The translations under genes and the position numbers were made by a program. Positions 53,049-60,393 of a stretch of DNA of 64,000 bases are shown in pieces. A model generated the notes under the pieces. That model worked only from the letters and a program-made list of their open reading frames with translations. It ran no database searches and was not told the origin of the DNA. Origin of the DNA: Streptomyces plumbidurans (GTDB lineage Bacteria > Actinomycetota > Actinomycetes > Streptomycetales > Streptomycetaceae); assembly GCF_019857225.1 (NCBI RefSeq), contig NZ_JAFJSY010000018.1, positions 108,045 through 172,044 of the forward strand. Direction: 5' to 3'. How positions within the stretch are numbered: the stretch's first letter is position 1; every line of letters starts with the position of its first letter.

Positions 53049-55142
53049 GTGACGGAGCACTCCATGTCCTTCGAGCGCCCGCAGCCGGGCGCCGACCCCG
53101 CGGATCCCCGCGGGGCGCTCCTGCACACCCCGGCGACGAAGTCCCCGGCGGCTGCCTTACCGGCACAGGCCCGCACCGGGGAGACGCCGCCCGGGCCCGG
53201 TACGGCCACGCCGTGCGGCAAGGGAAAGGATCCGGCCTCGCCTCCCTCCGACATCACCGGCCCCGAGCACTCGCAGCCCGCCGCCGTGGAACCAGGCACC
53301 CACCGCCCGCGCCCCGCACCGGAGGCCATCCCCGGCCAGCCGGGCGGCGACCAGGACCGCACCCAGGACGGCGGCGGTCCGGAACGCCGCAGCGGGCAGG
53401 GAGCGGTGCCCGGCCGGCCCACGCCCATGCGGCGCGACGGCGACCGGCTGCGCTTCGTGGGCGCCGCGACCCGGCGCATCGCCCGCGGCATCGACCTCGA
53501 CGAGATCGTCATGGGGCTGTGCCGGGCGACCGTGCCGACCTTCTCCGACGCGATCCTCGTCTACCTGCGCGACCCGCTGCCCGTCGGCGACGAGCGGCCC
53601 ACCGGCCCGCTCCTGCTGCGGCTGCGGCGCACCGACCGGATTCCGGCGGAGCGCGACACCGAGGGCAATTTCTCGCCGGCCCTGCAGCCGGAGCCGCCGG
53701 AGATGAACGGGCTCGACGCGGTCGGCGCCGAGATCTGCGAGGTACGGCCGGGCAGCGCGCTCGCCGAGGTGCTGCGCGGGGTGCGCCCGGTCTTCACGGA
53801 CGCGCCCGCCGCGCGGGCTGCCCTGCCCGAACTCCTCGGTGACACGGGCGAGTTCCTGGTGCCCGGCGGCCAGCGCGCGATCCTCGCGCCGCTGCGCGGC
53901 CGGCGCCGGGTGATCGGCGCGGCGCTGTTCCTGCGCCGCCCGGAGCGGCTCCCCTTCGAGGCGGACGATCTCCTGGTCGCCGCCCAGCTCGCCACGCACA
54001 GCGCGCTCGGCATCGACAAGGCGGTGCTGTACGGCCGCGAGGCGTACATCGCCGACGAGCTGCAGCGCACCATGCTCCCGGAGACGTTGCCGCGGCCCAC
54101 GGGCGTACGGCTGGCCTCCCGCTATCTGCCGGCCGCCGAGACGGCCCGAGTGGGCGGCGACTGGTACGACGCCATCCCGTTGCCCGGCAGCCGGGTCGCC
54201 CTCGTCGTGGGCGACGTGATGGGCCACTCCATGACGTCGGCGGCCATCATGGGCCAGCTGCGCACGACCGCGCAGACCCTGGCCGGTCTCGACCTGCCGC
54301 CGCAGGAGGTCCTGCACCACCTCGACGAACAGGCCCAGCGGCTGGGCACCGACCGCATGGCGACCTGCCTCTACGCCGTCTACGACCCGGTCTCGCACCG
54401 CATCACCATCGCCAACGCCGGCCATCCGCCGCCGGTCCTGCTGCATCTGGGCGGCCGCGCCGAGGTGCTGCGGGTGCCGCCGGGGGCGCCGATCGGCGTG
54501 GGCGGCGTCGACTTCGAGGCCGTGGAGCTGGACGCGCCCGCGGGCGCGACCCTGCTGCTCTACACCGACGGCCTGGTCGAGTCGCGCCTGCGGGATGTGT
54601 GGACCGGCATAGAGCAGCTGCGCGAGAAGCTCGCCGCGACCGCGCAGCTGACCGGCCCGGACCATCCGCCGCCGCTGGAAGCCCTGTGCGACGAGGTCCT
54701 CGACATGCTCGGCCCGGGCGACCGGGACGACGACATCGCGCTGCTCGCCGCCCGCTTCGACGGGATCGCGCCGAGCGACGTGGCGTACTGGTTCCTGGAG
54801 CCCGAGGACGCCGCCCCCGGCCGCGCCCGCAGGCTCGCCCGGCGCGCGCTGTCCCGCTGGGGCATGGAGGACCTCAGCGACTCCGTCGAGCTGCTCGTCA
54901 GCGAGGTCGTGACGAACGCCGTGCGCTACGCCTCCCGTCCCGTCACGCTACGGCTGCTGCGCACCGACGTGCTGCGCTGCGAGGTCGGCGACGACGTGCC
55001 CCAACTGCCGCGCCTGCGGCAGGCCCGCGCCACCGACGAGGGCGGACGCGGCCTGTACCTGGTGAACAAGATGGCCAGACGCTGGGGCGCGACGCGGCTG
55101 AGCACCGGGAAGGTGGTCTGGTTCGAGCTGAACCAGAGCTAG
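53049..55142 (+). CDS. GAF-SpoIIE/PP2C phosphatase fused to an RsbW-like ATPase
   Basis: 697 residues: a disordered Pro/Gly-rich N-terminus (about 1-130), a GAF-type sensor (about 140-330), a PP2C/SpoIIE domain (about 340-570; VGGDWYDAIPLPG, VGDVMGHSM, YTDGLVESRL, GDRDDDIALLAARF) and a C-terminal HATPase (ELLVSEVVTNAVRY, ATDEGGRGLYLVNKM, KVVWFELNQ). It should reactivate an anti-anti-sigma factor under stress. The GTG giving MTEHSMSFERP is preferred by resemblance to homologues; an ATG five codons later has a better GGAG site. A sigma-B-like promoter precedes it and a hairpin follows. Confidence 0.92.
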   Translation: MTEHSMSFERPQPGADPADPRGALLHTPATKSPAAALPAQARTGETPPGPGTATPCGKGKDPASPPSDITGPEHSQPAAVEPGTHRPRPAPEAIPGQPGGDQDRTQDGGGPERRSGQGAVPGRPTPMRRDGDRLRFVGAATRRIARGIDLDEIVMGLCRATVPTFSDAILVYLRDPLPVGDERPTGPLLLRLRRTDRIPAERDTEGNFSPALQPEPPEMNGLDAVGAEICEVRPGSALAEVLRGVRPVFTDAPAARAALPELLGDTGEFLVPGGQRAILAPLRGRRRVIGAALFLRRPERLPFEADDLLVAAQLATHSALGIDKAVLYGREAYIADELQRTMLPETLPRPTGVRLASRYLPAAETARVGGDWYDAIPLPGSRVALVVGDVMGHSMTSAAIMGQLRTTAQTLAGLDLPPQEVLHHLDEQAQRLGTDRMATCLYAVYDPVSHRITIANAGHPPPVLLHLGGRAEVLRVPPGAPIGVGGVDFEAVELDAPAGATLLLYTDGLVESRLRDVWTGIEQLREKLAATAQLTGPDHPPPLEALCDEVLDMLGPGDRDDDIALLAARFDGIAPSDVAYWFLEPEDAAPGRARRLARRALSRWGMEDLSDSVELLVSEVVTNAVRYASRPVTLRLLRTDVLRCEVGDDVPQLPRLRQARATDEGGRGLYLVNKMARRWGATRLSTGKVVWFELNQS

Positions 55143-55198
55143 CCGTCCCGGCGGCTGTGCGCGGCATGGTCGTACGCAGCACGGCCGTACACGAACGA

Positions 55199-55229
55199 AA
55201 GGGCGCCCGGCGACATGCCGGGCGCCCTT
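55199..55229. terminator. Bidirectional hairpin between phosphatase and PBP genes
   Basis: AAGGGCGCCCGGC pairs perfectly with GCCGGGCGCCCTT (13 bp) around a 5-nt loop. It lies between the convergent stops at 55142 and 55243. Confidence 0.85.
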
Positions 55230-55242
55230 CGTCGTCCGTCCG

Positions 55243-57618
55243 CTACTGATCCCGGTTGTTCGGGTCCAGCGGGTTCTCGAGGCCGCCCGACGGGCTCTGC
55301 GTGGGCGATTGCGTCGGGGTCTGGGTCGGGGTCTGGGTGGGTGTCTGGGTCGGGCTCTTGCTCGGCGTCTCGGAGGGCGACTGGGACGTCGGTGCCTCGC
55401 TCGATGGCGTCTCGGAGGGCGTCTCGCTCGCCGACTGGGTGGGGCTGGACGAGTAGGTCGGCTGGACCGCCGCGCCCTGCGTGGTGTCCAGGTCGAACTT
55501 CAGGCCCTTGCTGGAGACGCCGAAGGTGTACGTCGCCCAGATCTGCGCCGGGAAGCCACCGCCGTTGACGCGCGGGAAGCCGCCCGCCTTGTGCATCGAG
55601 ACCTGGGCGCCGTTCTTCTTGGACTCGCCGAACAGGCCGACCGAGGTGACCAGGTCGGGCGTGTAGCCGCTGAACCAGGCCGAGCGGTTCTCGTCCGACG
55701 TACCGGTCTTGCCGGCGACCTTGCGGCCGTCCCGGCTGGTGTTGTCCCGCACCGACACCTTGGCCGTACCGTCGTCGACCACGCCCGTCAGCACCGAGGT
55801 GACCGAGTCGGCGGCCTCGCGGCTGACGACCTGGTCGCCGATCGGATTCGGCAGGGTGACCTGGTGTTGGCTGTTCTCGACCGACTTGATGATGGTCGGC
55901 GTGACCTTCTTGCCGTGGTTGTCGAGGGTCGCGTAGACGCCTGCCATCTGCAGCGGGCTCGCGCCCATGGTGCCGAGGGTCTGGGCGGGTACGGACTTGA
56001 GGTCGGCGGTGTCCATGCCCATCTGGCTCGCGACCTTGAGCACCTTGTCCATGCCGACGTCGACACCCATCTGCGCGAAGACGGAGTTGACGGACTCGTT
56101 CATCGCCTTCTGGACGGTGATGTTGCCGTAGGACGCGTCGTCCTCGTTCTCGGGTGCGAACCCGACCTTGCTGCCGTGGTCCACGACCTGGCGCTTGCTG
56201 GTGCCGTCGTAGATCGTGTTCGCGCTGATCGGCTTGCCGCTCTGCGTCTGGGCGTTCTCGTCCAGGGCGGCGGCGAGGATCACCGGCTTGAAGGTCGAGG
56301 CGGGCTGGTAGTCCGTGCGGGTCGCGTTGTTGCGGTAGTGCTTGTAGTAGTCCTGGCCGCCGTACATCGCGACGACCGCGCCCGTCTTCGGGTTCACGGA
56401 GGCCGCGCCGGCCTGCACGTCCGCGTCGACCGGGCGCTTCTTCGGGTCGAGCTTGCTGGTCAGCTGCGACTTGGCGGCCTTCTCCAGCGCCGCCTGCTTC
56501 TTCTTGTCGATGTTGAGCGTGATCGTCCAGCCGCCCCGGTTGACCAGCGTCAGGGCGTCCTTCACGTTGTCGGCCGTGCCCTGCGCCACCAGCTGCTGGG
56601 CCAGCTGGTTGTTGGCCGCGTCCACCAGATAACCGGTCTGACCGCCCATGCCGGCCGCCGCCTTGGGCGTTTTCGGGATCGGGAACGTCATCTGGTCGCG
56701 CTTGGCCTTGTCCAGCCAGCCCTGCTTGACCATGTTGTCGAGGACGTAGTTCCAGCGTGCCTGGACGAGCTTCTTGCCGGTGTCCGTGGCGATCGCCCAG
56801 TCGTACTGGTTCGGGGCCTGCAGCAGGGCGGCGAGGTACGCGCCCTGCTCGACCGTGAGCTTCTGGGCGTCGACGCGGTAGTAGGCCTGCGCGGCGGCCT
56901 GGATGCCGTAGGCGCCGCGGCCGTAGTAGCTGGTGTTGATGTAGCCGGCGAGGATGTAGTCCTTGGACTTCTCCCGGTCCAGCTTCAGCGAGATGACCAG
57001 TTCCTTCAGCTTGCGCGAGACGGTCTGGTTCTGCGTCAGGTAGTAGTTCTTGACGTACTGCTGGGTGATCGTCGAACCGCCCTGTGCGCCCTTGCCGGAG
57101 AGGGTGTTGAGCAGACCGCGGGCGGTGCCCTTCAGATCGACGCCGTTGTCCTTGTAGAAGGTCTTGTTCTCGGCGGCGACGAAGGTCCGCTGCACGTCCT
57201 TGGGCACCTTGGACAGGTCCACGATCTCGCGGTTGCGCTGGCCGTCGCGGGTCAGCAGCGAGCCGTCGCTGTACTTGTAGACGTTGCTCTGGAGTTCGGC
57301 GTCGGCGTTGCCCTTGGGTATGCCGATCATCATGTACAGCGCGATGAACGCGCCCATGCCGAGCAGGCACACCCCGAAGACGGTCCCGACGACCTTCTTC
57401 CAGGTGAACATCCGGCGTATGAAGCTCCGGCCGTCCTTGCCCGCCTTGCCCTTGGCCCGGCCCCTGCCCTGAGCCGCCCGGCGCGCGGCGGCCCGGCCGC
57501 CGACGACGGTGACCGACTCCTCCGGGGAAGCCGCCGATTCCGCTGCCGCGGACGAGCGCCTGGGCGCCGCGCGGCGGCCACCGCGCTGTCGCGCTCGTCT
57601 GTCTTCCGCCCGTCCCAT
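55243..57618 (-). CDS. Class A penicillin-binding protein (transglycosylase/transpeptidase)
   Basis: 791 residues: a basic N-terminal cytoplasmic tail, membrane span at about 76-98, GT51 domain (AAENKTFYKDNGVD at 148-161 with Glu150, GGSTITQQYVKN at 180-191) and transpeptidase domain (STFK at 441-444, SVN at 509-511, GKTGTSD at 636-642). The C-terminus is a Ser/Thr/Pro/Gln tail with PTQT repeats, encoded by 12-bp repeats near 55310-55360. It polymerises and cross-links peptidoglycan. The GT51 motif reads AENKTFY where EDRRFY is usual, a known variation. It is divergent from the SPFH gene. Confidence 0.95.
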   Translation of the reverse strand: MGRAEDRRARQRGGRRAAPRRSSAAAESAASPEESVTVVGGRAAARRAAQGRGRAKGKAGKDGRSFIRRMFTWKKVVGTVFGVCLLGMGAFIALYMMIGIPKGNADAELQSNVYKYSDGSLLTRDGQRNREIVDLSKVPKDVQRTFVAAENKTFYKDNGVDLKGTARGLLNTLSGKGAQGGSTITQQYVKNYYLTQNQTVSRKLKELVISLKLDREKSKDYILAGYINTSYYGRGAYGIQAAAQAYYRVDAQKLTVEQGAYLAALLQAPNQYDWAIATDTGKKLVQARWNYVLDNMVKQGWLDKAKRDQMTFPIPKTPKAAAGMGGQTGYLVDAANNQLAQQLVAQGTADNVKDALTLVNRGGWTITLNIDKKKQAALEKAAKSQLTSKLDPKKRPVDADVQAGAASVNPKTGAVVAMYGGQDYYKHYRNNATRTDYQPASTFKPVILAAALDENAQTQSGKPISANTIYDGTSKRQVVDHGSKVGFAPENEDDASYGNITVQKAMNESVNSVFAQMGVDVGMDKVLKVASQMGMDTADLKSVPAQTLGTMGASPLQMAGVYATLDNHGKKVTPTIIKSVENSQHQVTLPNPIGDQVVSREAADSVTSVLTGVVDDGTAKVSVRDNTSRDGRKVAGKTGTSDENRSAWFSGYTPDLVTSVGLFGESKKNGAQVSMHKAGGFPRVNGGGFPAQIWATYTFGVSSKGLKFDLDTTQGAAVQPTYSSSPTQSASETPSETPSSEAPTSQSPSETPSKSPTQTPTQTPTQTPTQSPTQSPSGGLENPLDPNNRDQ

Positions 57619-57799
57619 TGGTCCGTTCCGCTCCGCTTCGGTCGTGTGTGCTCACACGTCACACAGGTTCGCCGCTCAAGTCAGCTCAAGAAGCTAACAC
57701 CGTGACATGTGACGAAGGTCCGTCGATCCGGCCTTTGACGGACGTGAGAATCAGCACCCGCCCCAAAGGAACCGACGGCTGGGAGGGGTTGAAGGTTGC

Positions 57800-57829
57800 T
57801 TGACGAGGGTAAAGTGATAACACTTTGAT
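57800..57829 (+). promoter_or_regulatory. Promoter with embedded palindrome upstream of the SPFH gene
   Basis: TTGACG at 57800-57805 and TTTGAT at 57824-57829 (18-nt spacer) are a candidate promoter. Within it AAAGTG-ATAA-CACTTT (57811-57826) is a perfect 6-bp inverted repeat overlapping the -10, and TGATAA occurs twice 11 bp apart. The start codon lies 46 bp further. A repressor bound here would block transcription. Confidence 0.55.
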
Positions 57830-57875
57830 AAGCAGGCGTTAGCACTCAGCCGCGCCGCGACAACGGGGGCCAACC

Positions 57876-58793
57876 ATGTCCGCACAAGACTCCACACCCA
57901 CCGCCGACCTCCCGGAAATGCCCGCACCGCGCGTGCGCGAGTTCACGGCGCACAGCATCGGCGGCGCGCTCGCGCTGTTGCTCGGGCTGCTGGGCGTGCT
58001 GGTGGCGATCGGCCTGTTCGCGGCGTCCTCGGTGAACCCCGGCTTCGCCGTCGGCGGGGTCTTCGTCCTGATCGCCGCGATCATCTCGCTGCGCGGGCTG
58101 AACACCGTGGCGCCGGGCGAGGCCCGGGTGGTGCAGCTCTTCGGGCGCTACCGGGGCACGATCCGCCAGGACGGCCTGCGCTGGGTGAACCCCTTCACCT
58201 CGCGCACCAAGATCTCCACCCGCGTACGCAACCACGAGACCGCCGTCCTCAAGGTCAACGACGCCTACGGCAATCCGATCGAACTCGCCGCGGTGGTGGT
58301 CTGGAAGGTGCGGGACACCGCGCAGGCGACCTTCGAGGTGGACAACTACCTGGAGTTCGTGGCCACGCAGACGGAGGCCGCGGTCCGGCACATCGCCATC
58401 GAGTACCCCTACGACGCCCACGACGAGGGCGGGCTCTCGCTGCGCGGCAACGCCGAGGAGATCACCGAGAAGCTCGCCGTCGAGCTGCACGCGCGCGTGG
58501 AGGCGGCCGGTGTGCAGATCATCGAGTCGCGCTTCACCCACCTCGCCTACGCTCCCGAGATCGCCTCGGCGATGCTCCAGCGCCAGCAGGCCGGAGCGGT
58601 CGTGGCGGCCCGTCGGCAGATCGTGGACGGGGCGGTGGGCATGGTCGAGGCGGCGCTCGCGCGCATCACCGAGCAGGACATCGTGGAGCTGGACAACGAG
58701 CGCAAGGCGGCGATGGTGTCCAACCTGATGGTGGTGCTGTGCGGGGACCGGGCGCCGCAGCCCGTCCTCAACACCGGGACCCTCTACCAGTGA
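57876..58793 (+). CDS. SPFH/Band-7 domain membrane protein
   Basis: 305 residues. Two adjacent membrane hairpin segments (about 27-48 and 52-70) precede an SPFH domain (NTVAPGEARVVQLFGRYRGT, LRWVNPFTSRTKISTRVRNH, AVVVWKVRDTAQATFEVDNY) and a C-terminal helical region (LARITEQDIVELDNERKAAM) typical of this subgroup. SPFH proteins scaffold membrane microdomains; the specific role is unknown. A small ribbon-helix-helix-like gene starts on its stop codon (TGATG), so the two are coupled. Confidence 0.92.
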   Translation: MSAQDSTPTADLPEMPAPRVREFTAHSIGGALALLLGLLGVLVAIGLFAASSVNPGFAVGGVFVLIAAIISLRGLNTVAPGEARVVQLFGRYRGTIRQDGLRWVNPFTSRTKISTRVRNHETAVLKVNDAYGNPIELAAVVVWKVRDTAQATFEVDNYLEFVATQTEAAVRHIAIEYPYDAHDEGGLSLRGNAEEITEKLAVELHARVEAAGVQIIESRFTHLAYAPEIASAMLQRQQAGAVVAARRQIVDGAVGMVEAALARITEQDIVELDNERKAAMVSNLMVVLCGDRAPQPVLNTGTLYQ

Positions 58794-59041
58794 TGGCCGC
58801 CTCCGAGGGGGCCACGCCCGAGCGCCGGCCGCAGCAGCGCAAGCAGGTGCTGCTGCGGCTGGACCCGCTGGTGTACGAGGCCCTGGCCCGGTGGGCCTCG
58901 GACGAGCTGCGGTCCGCCAACGCCCAGATCGAGTTCCTGCTGCGGCGGGCGCTCGCGGAGGCGGGGCGGCTGCCCGGGGAGGCGCGGCCGATCCCGCGCC
59001 GGGGGCGGCCGCCCGCAGGTCCGGAAACCGGAACGCCCTGA
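58793..59041 (+). CDS. Small ribbon-helix-helix-like protein coupled to the SPFH gene
   Basis: 82 residues. The central segment RKQVLLRLDPLVYEALARWA, then LRSANAQIEFLLRRALAEAG, has the strand-helix-helix look of Arc/MetJ DNA-binding proteins, followed by a basic Pro/Arg/Gly tail. The ATG overlaps the SPFH stop by one base. In Streptomyces this pairing with SPFH genes recurs. It might repress the pair through the palindrome upstream of the SPFH gene (inference). It could also be a cytoplasmic adaptor. Confidence 0.75.
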   Translation: MAASEGATPERRPQQRKQVLLRLDPLVYEALARWASDELRSANAQIEFLLRRALAEAGRLPGEARPIPRRGRPPAGPETGTP

Positions 59042-59129
59042 GTTTCCTGAGGCTCCGCGTTCCTGCGTTTCCTGTGACAGAGCTGTGACAATCGGCCCCC
59101 ACCTGCGGGGCCGTACACCTCGCCATGAT

Positions 59130-59172
59130 CTACACACTCCGCGTATACATCCGGCGTATACACCGTGTGTAG
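59130..59172. promoter_or_regulatory. PadR operator region with nested repeats
   Basis: CTACACAC (59130-59137) and GTGTGTAG (59165-59172) are perfect inverted copies. Between them GCGTATAC occurs twice, at 59141 and 59154 (13-bp period), each with the palindrome GTATAC. The block ends 10 bp before the PadR start codon, so it overlaps the promoter and is very probably the autoregulatory PadR operator. Confidence 0.7.
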
Positions 59173-59182
59173 AGTGCTCCGC

Positions 59183-59707
59183 ATGTCCATCGGTCACACC
59201 CTTCTGGGACTCCTGGAGTCCGGGCCCCGCCACGGCTACGACCTCAAGCGGGCCTTCGACGAGAAGTTCGGTCACGACCGGCCGCTGCACTACGGCCAGG
59301 TCTATTCGACGATGTCGCGCCTGCTGAAGAACGGACTCGTCGAGGTCGACGGGATCGAGGCGGGCGGCGGCCCCGAGCGCAAGCGGTACGCGATCACCGA
59401 CGCCGGCATCACCGACGTCGAGCGCTGGCTCGCGACGCCGGAGCCGCCCGAGCCGTATCTGCAGTCGACGCTGTACACCAAGGTCGTCCTCGCCCTGCTC
59501 ACCCACCGTGAAGCGGCCGACATCCTCGACACGCAGCGCTCGGAGCATCTGCGCATGATGCGGATCCTGACCGACCGCAAGCGCCGGGGCGACCTCGCCG
59601 ACCAGCTCATCTGCGACCACGCCCTGTTCCATCTCGAGGCCGACCTGCGCTGGCTGGAACTGACCGCCGCGCGCCTCGACAAGCTCGCCGAGGTGGTGAC
59701 CAAGTGA
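59183..59707 (+). CDS. PadR-family transcriptional regulator
   Basis: 174 residues with a winged helix (IGHTLLGLLESGPRHGYDLK, RPLHYGQVYSTMSRLLKNGL, GPERKRYAITDAG) and a C-terminal helical dimerisation domain, i.e. the long PadR-s1-like type. The ATG at 59183 gives the family start MSIGHTLLGLLESG; an upstream in-frame start at 59165 lies within the operator. Its stop overlaps the next gene by 4 bp (GTGA), so it is the first gene of an operon with an ABC exporter and probably controls that operon in response to a toxic ligand. Confidence 0.92.
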   Translation: MSIGHTLLGLLESGPRHGYDLKRAFDEKFGHDRPLHYGQVYSTMSRLLKNGLVEVDGIEAGGGPERKRYAITDAGITDVERWLATPEPPEPYLQSTLYTKVVLALLTHREAADILDTQRSEHLRMMRILTDRKRRGDLADQLICDHALFHLEADLRWLELTAARLDKLAEVVTK

Positions 59708-60393
59708 CCCCTCCCCCCGGCTCCCTGCTCGCGGCCGAGAACCTGCACAAGGTGTACGGGCCGACCACGGCGCTCGACGGCGCCGAGTTCTCCATCCACC
59801 CCGGTGAGGTCGTCGCCGTGATGGGCCCCTCCGGGTCCGGCAAGTCGACCCTGCTGCACTGTCTCGCGGGGATCGTGACGCCCGACTCGGGCTCGATCAC
59901 CTACGGCGGCCGTGAGATGGCGACCATGGGCGACGGCGAGCGCAGTGCGCTGCGGCGCTCGGAGTTCGGCTTCGTGTTCCAGTTCGGGCAGCTCGTACCG
60001 GAGTTGACCTGCGTGGAGAACGTCGCCCTGCCGCTTCGGCTGAACGGCACCGCCCGCAAGGAGGCCGAGCGGACCGCGCTGACCTGGATGGAGCGGCTCG
60101 AGGTCGACGACCTCAGGAAGAAGCGCCCCGGTGAGGTCTCCGGCGGTCAGGGCCAGCGCGTCGCCGTCGCCCGGGCCCTGGTCACCAGCCCCCGGGTGCT
60201 GTTCGCCGACGAGCCGACCGGCGCGCTCGACTCGCTCAACGGCGAGCGCGTGATGGATCTGCTCACGGACGCGGCCCGGTCCACCAACGCCGCCGTCGTC
60301 CTGGTCACGCACGAGGCACGGGTGGCCGCGTACTCGGACCGCGAGATCGTCGTACGGGACGGCAAGTCCCGGGACATGGAGCGCATCGTATGA
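59704..60393 (+). CDS. ABC transporter ATPase (MacB/LolD-like)
   Basis: 229 residues: Walker A GPSGSGKST, Q-loop FVFQFGQLVPELT, signature VSGGQGQRVAVARAL, Walker B VLFADEPTGALDS and H-loop VTHEAR. The FTSX-type exporter ATPase class. It overlaps the PadR stop and the permease start by 4 bp each, so all three are translationally coupled. Confidence 0.95.
   Translation: MTPPPGSLLAAENLHKVYGPTTALDGAEFSIHPGEVVAVMGPSGSGKSTLLHCLAGIVTPDSGSITYGGREMATMGDGERSALRRSEFGFVFQFGQLVPELTCVENVALPLRLNGTARKEAERTALTWMERLEVDDLRKKRPGEVSGGQGQRVAVARALVTSPRVLFADEPTGALDSLNGERVMDLLTDAARSTNAAVVLVTHEARVAAYSDREIVVRDGKSRDMERIV

Noticed and set aside
55300..55450. Repetitive DNA (gtctgggtcggg units) as a separate repeat element
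   Set aside because: It encodes the Thr/Pro/Gln/Ser tail of the penicillin-binding protein, a common feature of these enzymes, so it is explained by the gene.
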